Source: Bacteroidota bacterium
GTDB taxonomy: Bacteria > Bacteroidota > Bacteroidia > Flavobacteriales_D > Crocinitomicaceae
DNA length: 50,381 bases
Assembly: GCA_030148165.1 (NCBI GenBank)
Contig: JASBTZ010000002.1
Location: forward strand, 1 to 50,381
Direction of reading: 5' to 3'
The translations under genes and the position numbers were made by a program. The notes under the pieces are model-generated. The model did no database searches, was not told where the DNA came from, and saw only the letters and a list, made by a program, of their open reading frames with translations. Below, one piece after another: positions 40,944-50,170 of this stretch. Position 1 is the stretch's first letter. Every line of letters starts with the position of its first letter.

Positions 40944-41642
40944 TTATTTACCAGGTTCATTGAGTAGATCCATAAATTCTAACGCATCATTTTCCATTTG
41001 GTACACCACTCGTCCAATTCTTGCGACTAAGAAGTTGTAGCCAATGTATGCTACAATACCAACAATCAGACCAGCAACGGTTGTAATCATTGCTGTCATG
41101 ATTCCCGGTGCGATTACATCCAACTCAAGAGATGATTCATTTTGAAGGTCGATGAACACCATTACCATTCCGACCGTAGTCCCTAGGAAACCGATCATCG
41201 GAGCAGCTCCTGCCGCTGTTGCTAAAAAGCTCAATCGTTGTTCAAGACGCGAAATTTCTAGTTTTCCCGTATTTTCGATCGATGCTGAAATGCTGTCCAA
41301 TGATTTACCCAGACGCGCAATACCTTTTTCCAACATTCTTGCTGAAGGTGAATTTGAACGTGAGCAATAATCTTTCGCCATATCGATCTTTCCGTCCATG
41401 ATATACTCACGTATCTTCGAAAGCAATCCCGCTTCTTCCTTTGCAGCCTTGCGAAGAGCCAGATAACGCTCTACAAATACAAAAATGGTATATCCAAGCA
41501 TCAGCGCGAGGATTACATTAATAACCAATCCGAATCCCTGACTAGATTCCTGCAGTACGTCCCAAAAAGGCACTTTTTCAACGCCGGTTTCCGTCATTGT
41601 GCTATCCCCGATAACAGTCTGTAATAAAAAGTTCAAATTCAT
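40944..41642 (-). CDS. exbB: MotA/TolQ/ExbB proton-channel protein
   Basis: A 232-residue protein with three hydrophobic helices (LVINVILALMLGYTIFVFV near 40; APMIGFLGTTVGMVMVFI near 140; ITTVAGLIVGIVAYIGY near 185) and the family signature SFLATAAGAAPMIGFLGTTVG. It forms the proton channel that energises TonB. Start at 41642 gives an N-terminal periplasmic stretch (TETGVEKVPFW). It is 29 bases from the nhaD stop. Confidence 0.9.
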   Translation of the reverse strand: MNLNFLLQTVIGDSTMTETGVEKVPFWDVLQESSQGFGLVINVILALMLGYTIFVFVERYLALRKAAKEEAGLLSKIREYIMDGKIDMAKDYCSRSNSPSARMLEKGIARLGKSLDSISASIENTGKLEISRLEQRLSFLATAAGAAPMIGFLGTTVGMVMVFIDLQNESSLELDVIAPGIMTAMITTVAGLIVGIVAYIGYNFLVARIGRVVYQMENDALEFMDLLNEPGK

Positions 41643-41671
41643 GATAATAAAACGATTAGAAGGTTAAAATA

Positions 41672-43039
41672 TTATATTAAAAGGAATGTACCAACTCCTG
41701 CTAAATATCCCAATAAAGCCAGCCAGCTTATTTTTTTAAGATACCAGAAGAAAGAGATGTTTTCCATTCCCATTGCCACTACTCCGGCAGCAGAACCAAT
41801 AATCAACATTGATCCTCCTGTACCTGCCGCGTATGCTATGAAATGCCATATCGAGCTATCCATAGGATCCTGGAACATTCCCATAGATGCTGCGACCAAA
41901 GGAACGTTATCAATCACAGCTGATCCGGCACCTAACAATGTCACAAATAGATTAATATTCATTTCTGACTCCAGTATATTGTTACCGAACGTAAAGATCA
42001 AACCAAGTGATTCAAGCGCTGCTACTGTCATTAATATCCCAAGGAAGAATAGGATCGAAGGCATTTCAATTTTTGTCAATGCTTTAAATGTAGGACCATG
42101 CACATGTCCGTGATCTTCCACCGCCGTCATAGAAAAGCTTCTGTTACTGATAAACTCAGCTACCAGTGATACAATTCCCAATGAAAGCATCATTCCGACA
42201 TAAGGGGGAAGATGAGTAACAGTCTTAAATACCGGCACCATTACGATCATAGATAGTCCAAGTACCAGCATTAATGTACTGTTTTTACTGATTTTTTCGT
42301 TATCATCCTCTTGTTCTAATGTACCTTTAAAAGCAGGTAAAAACGAAGCTAATACGGTAGGGATAATCATACATACCATTGAAGGTACAAGTAAGATTTT
42401 AATCAGATTCATCGCACTCACTTTATCGCCCATCCAAAGCATGGTGGTTGTGACATCACCAATTGGAGACCAGGCTCCTCCGGCATTTGCCGCGATAATG
42501 ATCATACCGGCATACCACATTCGCAAGTTTCTGTCGTGAACAATCTTACGAAGGATTGTGATCAATACAATTGTAGCCGTCAGGTTATCAATAATAGCGG
42601 ACAAAATAAACCCGAGTATACAGACAATCCATAAAAGTGTCGCCTTACTATTGGTTTTAACGATTCGCTTAATTGTTTGGAAACCATTGAAATGATCCAC
42701 AATTTCTACAATGGTCATTGCTCCTACGAGGAAGATTAATATCTCACAGGTCTTACCAAAGTGGTGTAACAGTGTTTTTTCCATGGTATGCATCTTGGCC
42801 TCGTGACCCATAGCTGCAAAATTTTCCATTATATGACCATTCTCTAGCGTTTGGCCGTCTAGTAATGCTGCATGGTGACTATCAAACCAAGTCATAAAGC
42901 CATCCAGTCCAAAAGCAATTCCTGCCCAGGCAAGGGCCATCATGATCAAAGCCGGGATTAGCTTATCAATTTTGAGGTTATGCTCCAATGTAATAGCGAG
43001 ATAACCTAAAGCAAAAACGGATACAATAAAAATTTCCAT
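41672..43039 (-). CDS. nhaD: Sodium/proton antiporter NhaD
   Basis: A 455-residue ion transporter of the NhaD type, with about 12 hydrophobic helices. It carries IIIAANAGGAWSPIGDVTTTMLW and LLGAGSAVIDNVPLVAA. NhaD proteins exchange Na+ or Li+ for H+ and are frequent in marine bacteria. It starts 16 bases after the dehydrogenase stop, probably in the same transcript, and leads into exbB. Confidence 0.92.
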   Translation of the reverse strand: MEIFIVSVFALGYLAITLEHNLKIDKLIPALIMMALAWAGIAFGLDGFMTWFDSHHAALLDGQTLENGHIMENFAAMGHEAKMHTMEKTLLHHFGKTCEILIFLVGAMTIVEIVDHFNGFQTIKRIVKTNSKATLLWIVCILGFILSAIIDNLTATIVLITILRKIVHDRNLRMWYAGMIIIAANAGGAWSPIGDVTTTMLWMGDKVSAMNLIKILLVPSMVCMIIPTVLASFLPAFKGTLEQEDDNEKISKNSTLMLVLGLSMIVMVPVFKTVTHLPPYVGMMLSLGIVSLVAEFISNRSFSMTAVEDHGHVHGPTFKALTKIEMPSILFFLGILMTVAALESLGLIFTFGNNILESEMNINLFVTLLGAGSAVIDNVPLVAASMGMFQDPMDSSIWHFIAYAAGTGGSMLIIGSAAGVVAMGMENISFFWYLKKISWLALLGYLAGVGTFLLI

Positions 43040-43055
43040 AAGTTGATTTTTAGTT

Positions 43056-44285
43056 CTAGATCAATTGGTTTAAAGCATGCTCAAAAGCTGTTTTAGCAAT
43101 GCCTGTTTTATTTGGGTTTAGTTGTTTTGTGTTTTCCATAGCTTTTCGGATTATCTCACTCGTGTCGGAGAATATGCCCTCATCCGTTAGCTTTTGAAGA
43201 TCGTTGCTCATTAAGTATGCAAATACTCTGGCCATTCCGCAATTCGAAATAAAGTCAGGAATTACTGAAAGATTGTTGTCAGCTTTGTCGGCAATAGGAC
43301 CAAAGAATATTTGAGGATCAGCAAAAGGAACGTTTGCTCCGGCAGAAATCACTTCCATACCTGAATTGATCATCCTGTTCAGCTGATCTTCAGTAATTAA
43401 TCGGGATGCGGCACATGGAATGAAAACTTCTGCTTTCAAATCCCAGATTCGACTATTCACTTCTTCGAAAGAAAGGGTGTTTTCGGCATTCAGCTGATTA
43501 CCTTTCTTGTTGACGAAAAGTTCTCTGATATCATCTAGTGAGAAACCATCTTCATTGATCAATCCACCTGCACGGTCAATAATTCCAACGATCTTAGCTC
43601 CTTCCTGTGCCAGATAATATGCTCCGGCAGAACCTACATTACCCCAGCCCTGAACAATAACGCGTTTACCTTTTATGTCCCCACCGTAAATAGCGTAATA
43701 GTGTTTTACAGATTCGGCAACACCGTAACCTGTGATCATATCGGCAACGACGTACTTATTCTCTTTTCGAGGGGTATAGCGATCATCTTCAATTACTTTA
43801 AGAACACCTTGTCGCAATTGCCCTATACGATGTATTTTCTGTGAGTCTCTTGGTTGAAAGTGTCCGTTAAAGACACCTTCCTGCGGATGCCAAACGCCAC
43901 AATCTTCCGTTATTGGAATTACCTCGTGAATTTCATCCACATTGAGGTCTCCTCCTGTTCCGTAATAGTGTTTCAATAAAGGAGTTACTGCTGCGAACCA
44001 TCTTCTAAGCACACCTTCTTTTCTCGGATCTGATGGATCAAAATTGATTCCTGATTTCGCTCCTCCGATCGGTGGTCCGGCCACAGTGAATTTAACTTCC
44101 ATTGTTTTAGCCAACGACTCGACTTCTCTTTTGTCAAGCCCTACTCTCATTCTTGTGCCGCCTCCCGCGGCACCTCCACGCAGTGAGTTGATGACAACCC
44201 AGCCTTCTGCTTCCGTCTCGGGATCCTGCCATTCGAAGACGATTTCCGGACGTTTGTTTTCAAATTTATTGAGCAGATCTTTCAT
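43056..44285 (-). CDS. Glu/Leu/Phe/Val dehydrogenase
   Basis: A 409-residue NAD(P)-dependent amino-acid dehydrogenase. Catalytic Lys77 (PIGGAKSGI) and Asp113 (GGDLNVDE) are present, and the Rossmann motif VQGWGNVGSAGAYYL is intact. Whether it prefers glutamate or a branched-chain amino acid is not decided by sequence. It leads an operon with nhaD and the ExbB group and has a TAnnTTTG box upstream. Confidence 0.9.
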   Translation of the reverse strand: MKDLLNKFENKRPEIVFEWQDPETEAEGWVVINSLRGGAAGGGTRMRVGLDKREVESLAKTMEVKFTVAGPPIGGAKSGINFDPSDPRKEGVLRRWFAAVTPLLKHYYGTGGDLNVDEIHEVIPITEDCGVWHPQEGVFNGHFQPRDSQKIHRIGQLRQGVLKVIEDDRYTPRKENKYVVADMITGYGVAESVKHYYAIYGGDIKGKRVIVQGWGNVGSAGAYYLAQEGAKIVGIIDRAGGLINEDGFSLDDIRELFVNKKGNQLNAENTLSFEEVNSRIWDLKAEVFIPCAASRLITEDQLNRMINSGMEVISAGANVPFADPQIFFGPIADKADNNLSVIPDFISNCGMARVFAYLMSNDLQKLTDEGIFSDTSEIIRKAMENTKQLNPNKTGIAKTAFEHALNQLI

Positions 44286-44310
44286 CTAATTCCTTGCTTA
44301 TCTAACTGAG

Positions 44311-44318
44311 CAAAGTTA
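44311..44318 (-). promoter_or_regulatory. TAnnTTTG box before the dehydrogenase
   Basis: TAACTTTG on the minus strand, 26 bases before the ATG at 44285. No -33 TTG at the right distance. Confidence 0.4.
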
Positions 44319-44391
44319 ACAAAGTATTTAAAGCGTGAAATTGATGAAATAAGAGTTTTACCATGAGTTACGAACATTCTTAATGTGGAAA

Positions 44392-45459
44392 TTATGGCAG
44401 GTGTAAGACTCCACCGATGGAGTCATGAGGAGCTCCGGTGACAGATGATAAAATATTAATTGAATTCTCCAGGTATAATGCTCCAAGAAGTCCAAACACG
44501 ATTGCTTCCTTGTATTCGATAATCTCTTTTGATGGGATAATAATCTTTGATTTACTATTGGCACGTATTCGTTCGATTAGAAAGGTGTTGAATGCCCCCC
44601 CTCCTGTAATTAAGGTAGAATCTGAACTGGAATTATCCAATTGCTGTCCAATCTGTTGAGCAATATGCTCCACACAGGTTCTCATTCTATCACTCGGATC
44701 TTTAATCGCAGATAACAAAGGAATAAATTCATGATCTAGCCATTCTGTTCCCAATGATTTTGGTGGCGACACATCGTAATAAGGAAGTTGATTCAATTTG
44801 GAAAGAATGTCGGTATCAACATGACCCGATGAAGCTATTCTTCCATCTCGATCGAATGATTCGTTCATTTCATTCGCAATTCTATTTAACGGAAGATTGC
44901 CTGGGCAGATATCGAATGCTTTCACCTCGCCACGTATGAAGGTTACGTTTGTGAATCCCCCGATATTAATAAAAGTGTCAGCTTGATCACTAAAGATTAG
45001 CTTGTCACCAATTGGAACCAGCGGAGCTCCTTGACCTCCCGCAGCAACATCTTTTTGTCGAAAGTCATTAATGACTTTTACGCCGGTCAAATAAGCGAGG
45101 GTTTCTCCACAGCCAATCTGCAGCGTAAATCTCTTTTCCGGTTGATGATATACCGTGTGACCGTGTGACGCAATTGCACTCAACTCATTTTTATCAACAT
45201 GATTATCAGAAATGAATGAATTAACCGCACCAGAATAAAATTCCGCAAGGTCCTTATCGAGTTTTAATAACTCTTCCGGAGAAAGTGATTTTGATTCGTT
45301 CATGCGCTTCGCAATTGAAGCCGGATGTTTAAGTGTTTGATATGCAATAAGTTTGTAGGACCAGTCACCCTGCAATCCTTTGTCGTATCTGCAATACGAG
45401 ATATCCAGTCCATCCAAAGATGTCCCGTCCATTAGCCCGATAATTGCATGTGATTTCAT
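44392..45459 (-). CDS. anmK: Anhydro-N-acetylmuramic acid kinase
   Basis: Phosphorylates and opens anhydro-MurNAc for recycling of cell-wall sugars. 355 residues. It begins AIIGLMDGTSLDGLDISYC, the AnmK ATP-binding signature, and includes INIGGFTNVTFI and TLITGGGAFNTFLIERI. Peptidoglycan recycling fits with dapD and murF in the window. It lies 106 bases upstream of the dehydrogenase gene on the same strand. Confidence 0.94.
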   Translation of the reverse strand: MKSHAIIGLMDGTSLDGLDISYCRYDKGLQGDWSYKLIAYQTLKHPASIAKRMNESKSLSPEELLKLDKDLAEFYSGAVNSFISDNHVDKNELSAIASHGHTVYHQPEKRFTLQIGCGETLAYLTGVKVINDFRQKDVAAGGQGAPLVPIGDKLIFSDQADTFINIGGFTNVTFIRGEVKAFDICPGNLPLNRIANEMNESFDRDGRIASSGHVDTDILSKLNQLPYYDVSPPKSLGTEWLDHEFIPLLSAIKDPSDRMRTCVEHIAQQIGQQLDNSSSDSTLITGGGAFNTFLIERIRANSKSKIIIPSKEIIEYKEAIVFGLLGALYLENSINILSSVTGAPHDSIGGVLHLP

Positions 45460-45492
45460 GGTTAATAAAAGTAGGAAATTAAATTAAAGCAT

Positions 45493-45500
45493 TAAATTTG
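45493..45500 (+). promoter_or_regulatory. TAnnTTTG box before acyl-CoA dehydrogenase
   Basis: TAAATTTG, 45 bases before the ATG at 45546. No -33 TTG. Confidence 0.4.
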
Positions 45501-45545
45501 TGTTCGTCCATTTCGGACACATTGCAAGAAAATAAAACCCGGATT

Positions 45546-46688
45546 ATGAATTTCGAATTAACAGAAGAACACTTAGCTGTAAAGGAAGCGGCGAGAGATT
45601 TTGCTCAAAATGTTTTAAAACCAGGAGTGATTGAACGTGATAACGAGCAGCGTTTCCCGGCAGAAGAAGTGAAACAACTAGCTGAACTTGGATTTATGGG
45701 GATGATGGTAGATCCTAAATACGGAGGATCCGGGATGGATACATTATCCTATGTATTGGCAATGGAAGAAATCTCCAAGGTAGATGCTTCAACTTCGGTA
45801 TGTATGTCTGTTAATAATTCGTTGGTTTGTTGGGGACTTGAAAAGTTTGGATCGGAAGAACAGAAACAAAAATATCTGGTTCCACTTGCAAAGGGTGAGA
45901 AAATTGGGGCCTTTTGTTTGTCAGAACCGGAAGCAGGTTCGGATGCAACTTCGCAACGAACTACCGCAATAGATCAAGGAGATCATTACTTGCTTAACGG
46001 AACAAAGAACTGGATAACGAATGGATCGACGGCGTCGATTTATCTCGTAATTGCTCAAACGGATGTGGAAGCGGGCCACCGTGGAATTAACGCTTTTATA
46101 GTGGAGCGTGATATGGAAGGATTTATCGTGGGAGCTAAAGAGGATAAGATGGGAATCAGAGGCTCAGATACCCACACCCTGATGTTTAATGATGTAAAAG
46201 TTCCTAAAGAGAATAGAATAGGGGAGGATGGCTTTGGTTTTAAATTCGCCATGAAGGTTCTTTCCGGGGGAAGAATTGGAATTGCATCACAGGCATTAGG
46301 TATTGCAGCAGGTGCATTAGAACTATCAGCTGCTTATTCCAAGGAACGTAAGGCATTTGGTAAGGAAATTTCAAAACACCAGGCAATCGCCTTTAAGCTG
46401 GCCGACATGGCTACTGATATTGAAGCAGCTAGATTGTTAGTTTATCGTGCAGCCTTGGATAAAGACAATGGTCGAAACTATGATCAATCGAGTGCCATGG
46501 CTAAATTGTACGCTTCTAAAGTTGCGATGGAGCACACCGTGGAGGCTGTCCAGATTCATGGTGGTTATGGATTCGTGAAGGAGTATCACGTTGAAAGATT
46601 GATGCGAGATGCTAAGATCACACAGATATACGAAGGTACCTCTGAGGTACAGAAGATCGTGATTTCAAGGAATATTCTCAAGGATTAA
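45546..46688 (+). CDS. Acyl-CoA dehydrogenase (short/branched-chain type)
   Basis: Oxidises acyl-CoA to enoyl-CoA with FAD. 380 residues, usual for the family. The C-terminal motif IYEGTSEVQ holds Glu363, the catalytic base position of the SCAD/MCAD group; FCLSEPEAGSDA and NGTKNWITNG are present. The ATG at 45546 is chosen over 45498, since 16 extra residues would be atypical and the first residues NFELTEEH fit the family. It ends 1 base before the convergent murF stop, with no terminator. Confidence 0.94.
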   Translation: MNFELTEEHLAVKEAARDFAQNVLKPGVIERDNEQRFPAEEVKQLAELGFMGMMVDPKYGGSGMDTLSYVLAMEEISKVDASTSVCMSVNNSLVCWGLEKFGSEEQKQKYLVPLAKGEKIGAFCLSEPEAGSDATSQRTTAIDQGDHYLLNGTKNWITNGSTASIYLVIAQTDVEAGHRGINAFIVERDMEGFIVGAKEDKMGIRGSDTHTLMFNDVKVPKENRIGEDGFGFKFAMKVLSGGRIGIASQALGIAAGALELSAAYSKERKAFGKEISKHQAIAFKLADMATDIEAARLLVYRAALDKDNGRNYDQSSAMAKLYASKVAMEHTVEAVQIHGGYGFVKEYHVERLMRDAKITQIYEGTSEVQKIVISRNILKD

Positions 46689-46689
46689 G

Positions 46690-47985
46690 CTACAGTAGTT
46701 CTTCTAGGTCTTCCAGCCCAATGCTTCGCGATCCTTTTAACAGGATAATCTTTCCTGTAATTTCTTGATTGGCGAGAAAGTTCTGTAGGTCTTTGACAGA
46801 ATCAAAGTGCTGATCTACAGATTCTGAATTCATTCCCTTAAATTCATTCCCAACAAAATATCCGTGAAGTCCTAATTCTGCGGCCTTGTCGACTATTTTT
46901 TGATGCTCTTCCTCAGCATGATCACCCAGTTCTTTCATGGCGCCAATAATGACGAATTTATCGAGATCAGAATCATTCATAGCAAAACTTTCCAGAGCAG
47001 AGGAGAGGCTTGTTGGATTGGCATTATAACAATCTAGTATAAGTGTGTTTCGAGCTGTTTTCTTTATTTGCGATCGATTGTTGTCAGGAACATAACTGGC
47101 TATTGCTGCATTGATTAACTCAGGTTCTACATCAAATAATACACCGAATGAAATTGCTGATAAGAAATTGTAAAAATTGTATTTACCTATCATTTGGGTT
47201 GAAACTGGATCCGAAATGTAGTTCTGATGTTTCCATGTGAGGTTCACGAAAGGATCCAGTTTGATTAATTCTCCTGTAACATCTGAACCATCGTGCATGC
47301 CGTATGTCACAAGACGAACATTATTAGGAACTATCCTTGTTAAAAGCGAATCATCCAGATTGATGATGATAGTTCCAGAAACCTGAGAAACCGTATCATA
47401 CAGCTCCCTTTTAGTTTTAATTACCCCTTCGATCGATTTAAATCCTTCCAAATGTGCAGCCCCGATGTTCGTTATGATACCATAATCAGGTTCTGCAATA
47501 ACACAAAGCTCTTCAATGTCTTTGAATCGATTTGCGCCCATTTCTATAATGGCTATTTGATGTGAAGATTTGAGCTCGAGAAGGGTGAGGGGAACACCAA
47601 TATGATTATTGAGGTTTCCTTTTGTAGCTAAGACTTCATACTTGGTATCTAACACGGTCCTGATGAGTTCTTTCGTAGTTGTTTTGCCATTACTACCGGT
47701 AATCCCTATTATCGGAATATTGAATTGTCTTCGGTGATGATTAGCAAGCTGTTGAAGAAAAAGGACGCTATCATTAACTAATGTCATCGGCTTTTCTTCA
47801 TCATAGAATTCCTTATTGTCTACAATTACATGTGAAGCACCCTGGTTGATTGCGTCTGTGGCAAATGTATTACCATTAAAATTTTCTCCCTGAATACAAA
47901 CAAAGAAACAACCATCGTATATTTTCCGGGTATCTATACAGACTCCGGTAGAGTTCAAAAAGGCTTCGTATACTTTCTCATCCAT
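46690..47985 (-). CDS. murF: UDP-MurNAc-tripeptide D-Ala-D-Ala ligase
   Basis: Adds D-Ala-D-Ala to the peptidoglycan precursor. 431 residues with Walker A GITGSNGKTTTK (Lys101), NLNNHIGVPLTLL and EMGANRFKDIEELC. The longer frame from 48012 starts inside the gldJ terminator hairpin, so the ATG at 47985 (MDEKVYEAFL) is preferred. Its nearness to gldJ is seen in other Bacteroidota. It is convergent with the acyl-CoA dehydrogenase at a 1-base gap. Confidence 0.93.
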   Translation of the reverse strand: MDEKVYEAFLNSTGVCIDTRKIYDGCFFVCIQGENFNGNTFATDAINQGASHVIVDNKEFYDEEKPMTLVNDSVLFLQQLANHHRRQFNIPIIGITGSNGKTTTKELIRTVLDTKYEVLATKGNLNNHIGVPLTLLELKSSHQIAIIEMGANRFKDIEELCVIAEPDYGIITNIGAAHLEGFKSIEGVIKTKRELYDTVSQVSGTIIINLDDSLLTRIVPNNVRLVTYGMHDGSDVTGELIKLDPFVNLTWKHQNYISDPVSTQMIGKYNFYNFLSAISFGVLFDVEPELINAAIASYVPDNNRSQIKKTARNTLILDCYNANPTSLSSALESFAMNDSDLDKFVIIGAMKELGDHAEEEHQKIVDKAAELGLHGYFVGNEFKGMNSESVDQHFDSVKDLQNFLANQEITGKIILLKGSRSIGLEDLEELL

Positions 47986-47990
47986 GTTGT

Positions 47991-48029
47991 AAAAATAAAA
48001 CTGCCCGCTCAATAGGTGAACGGGCAGTT
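47991..48029 (-). terminator. Terminator after gldJ
   Basis: On the minus strand AACTGCCCG (48029-48021) pairs with CGGGCAGTT (48007-47999), followed by TTTATTTTT. It separates gldJ from murF, so murF either has its own promoter or relies on readthrough. Confidence 0.85.
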
Positions 48030-48056
48030 GATATTTTATTAACGAGTCGTTATTGG

Positions 48057-50123
48057 TTAACGATTCTTTTTCTTTCTTCCGTAGTTAAATCCGGTAGGGG
48101 ATCCAACTCTATCCATAGCACATCGGAATCCGATTGCATCCGTTGCCTGATCTTCGTCTAAGTATCTTCTGGTACTTGCTACCAACCAGTATGCGCGATC
48201 TTTCCAAGAACCACCTTTATATACTCTTGATTTATCAGAAATCAATGTAGTAGGCCATGAAGTTCTATCACCAGGTTTGATCTGGCTTCCTTCCAGGCTG
48301 TATTCTTCGTGATCGTTCTGATACATTACTAGAGAAGGATCTCTCTTAGCAGCATTGATATCTTCTTTATAAGCATCGATCTCTTGTGATCCTCCGTAGA
48401 AAATTGAAGACTCGATGTCACCATCCAGGTGAGAGATATAATCAGACTTTCTGTAATTCAATCGGTCGATATTCTCTTCCTGTGTCACATCTCTGTACTT
48501 AAGTTTACCTGGTGACTCAATGATGAAATCGTTAAATCCGATTCGAAGCATTGAGATTACTTCAAAAGCATACTCTTCACCGTCAGGCCCTTCGCGGATA
48601 TCATCAACAAAGATTCCGTCAAATAAATTGTCTTGAATATAAGCTGAAGCCTCGATGTCGTATTTTTCATTCTTGTACTCAATAGCCTGGTCAAGAACTT
48701 CATTGATACGTTTCAATAGATCCAATTCGATTGAATCCTTCACCTTTCCATGAGATACGTAAAATGGATCCGGAGCGTAACCACTTCTTGAAGGGTTATT
48801 CGAAGCATTGTGCTTGTTGACTCCAACAGGAATAACCGTATCATTTAACGTAGTAAACTCTTTATTCATTGGATCGTGCTCATCTGCAGACACTCTTTGG
48901 TAACGAATACGCTCAAATTCATTGAGGTATTCTTTCATACCATGAATATCATACATAACCTGCGCGTTCTTGAGTTCAACGGCACCTTCATTATTAAGAA
49001 GTTTTGTTTTGAATACATTTCCTCTAAAAGGGCGGAATTCATCGTAATCTTCACTTGTTAAAGGGCGATAAACATCTAACACCCACTCAGACACGTTACC
49101 AGCCATGTGGTAAAGCCCGTAATCATTTGGCCAGTAAGATTCAACCGGAGCTGTTACGTCTGCACCATCATTCAGGTGTCCTGCAACACCCATGTAGTCA
49201 CCACGACCACGAACGAAGTTAGCACGAATCTGTCCAGTAAATTCAGCCTCATCCTGACGAACCCAATGTCCATCCCAAGGATACCATCTTCTTTCATCGA
49301 TGTTTTCCGTACCTGGAGTAAGGTTGCCAATTAGTCCTGTCGCAGCAAATTCCCATTCTGCTTCAGTCGGAAGTCTGTAACGTGGTAGAAGAATTCCGTC
49401 TTCCATTCGCACGATACGTTCTCCAAGTTTTTTACCATTTACGTTTGAAGGGTTAAGATCCTGAAGATTCTTAACTAATCCTTCTTCGTATTGTCCTGCA
49501 TAATATGATTCTGTATTAAATGTGTTCTCATCTCTCTGGTCTACATTAAAAGCTAGAATACCTTCACGAATAAGGATATATTCATTCACTCGATCTGTTC
49601 TCCACTTACAGAAGTCATTCGCCTGTAACCAGGAAACACCAACAACAGGATAATCTCTGTAAGCTGGGTGCCTTAGGTAATAATCAACATATTTTTCATT
49701 GTGACCTAGTGGTGATCTCCAAACCAATGTATCTGGAAGCGCATTTTTGTAAACCATTGGATACGTCTCACTATAAGCACGTGTAATCCAATATAGGTAC
49801 TCCAGCCAGTGGAAGTTCGTGATCTCAGTTTGATCCATGTAGAAGGAAGAAACTGTTACTCTTGCAGGTCGATTATTCCAATCGAACATGACGTCCTGCT
49901 CAGAACGTCCCATTGTAAAGGTACCACCTTCGATAAGAAGAAGGCCAGGACCAGTCTCCTGATCAACAAATGGTACTTTCTGGAAACCTCCATGTTTCGG
50001 GTTGTTATAATCCCAACCTGTCACATTCGAAGTGTCACGTGAACACGCAGCAACTAGAAACGCTCCTGCTACGGCAAATGCCATATACCTCGAGATTCGC
50101 ATAATGTTATTTTTGGTTTTCAT
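48057..50123 (-). CDS. gldJ: Gliding/T9SS lipoprotein GldJ-like, FGE-sulfatase domain
   Basis: A 688-residue outer-membrane lipoprotein; lipobox VAAC ends at Cys27 if the start is 50123 (MKTKNNIMR). The longer frame from 50186 overlaps the porP/sprF stop region and is rejected. It has the formylglycine-enzyme (FGE) fold split in two: IEGGTFTMGRSEQDVM and YPVVGVSWLQANDFCKWR (60-200), then GSWKDRAYW and IGFRCAM at the C-terminus. The central stretch (about 390-600) is an insertion that makes it longer than F. johnsoniae GldJ. GldJ is needed for gliding and type IX secretion in flavobacteria. It could be GldK-like, but the order next to murF favours GldJ. Confidence 0.85.
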   Translation of the reverse strand: MKTKNNIMRISRYMAFAVAGAFLVAACSRDTSNVTGWDYNNPKHGGFQKVPFVDQETGPGLLLIEGGTFTMGRSEQDVMFDWNNRPARVTVSSFYMDQTEITNFHWLEYLYWITRAYSETYPMVYKNALPDTLVWRSPLGHNEKYVDYYLRHPAYRDYPVVGVSWLQANDFCKWRTDRVNEYILIREGILAFNVDQRDENTFNTESYYAGQYEEGLVKNLQDLNPSNVNGKKLGERIVRMEDGILLPRYRLPTEAEWEFAATGLIGNLTPGTENIDERRWYPWDGHWVRQDEAEFTGQIRANFVRGRGDYMGVAGHLNDGADVTAPVESYWPNDYGLYHMAGNVSEWVLDVYRPLTSEDYDEFRPFRGNVFKTKLLNNEGAVELKNAQVMYDIHGMKEYLNEFERIRYQRVSADEHDPMNKEFTTLNDTVIPVGVNKHNASNNPSRSGYAPDPFYVSHGKVKDSIELDLLKRINEVLDQAIEYKNEKYDIEASAYIQDNLFDGIFVDDIREGPDGEEYAFEVISMLRIGFNDFIIESPGKLKYRDVTQEENIDRLNYRKSDYISHLDGDIESSIFYGGSQEIDAYKEDINAAKRDPSLVMYQNDHEEYSLEGSQIKPGDRTSWPTTLISDKSRVYKGGSWKDRAYWLVASTRRYLDEDQATDAIGFRCAMDRVGSPTGFNYGRKKKNR

Positions 50124-50170
50124 ATTTTCAATTTCACTTGTAAAACGTTGTTCCGTTTTTTGGTTACACT

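Noticed and set aside
47983-48012. Extended murF start at 48012
   Set aside because: It lies inside the gldJ terminator hairpin and adds nine residues unlike MurF.
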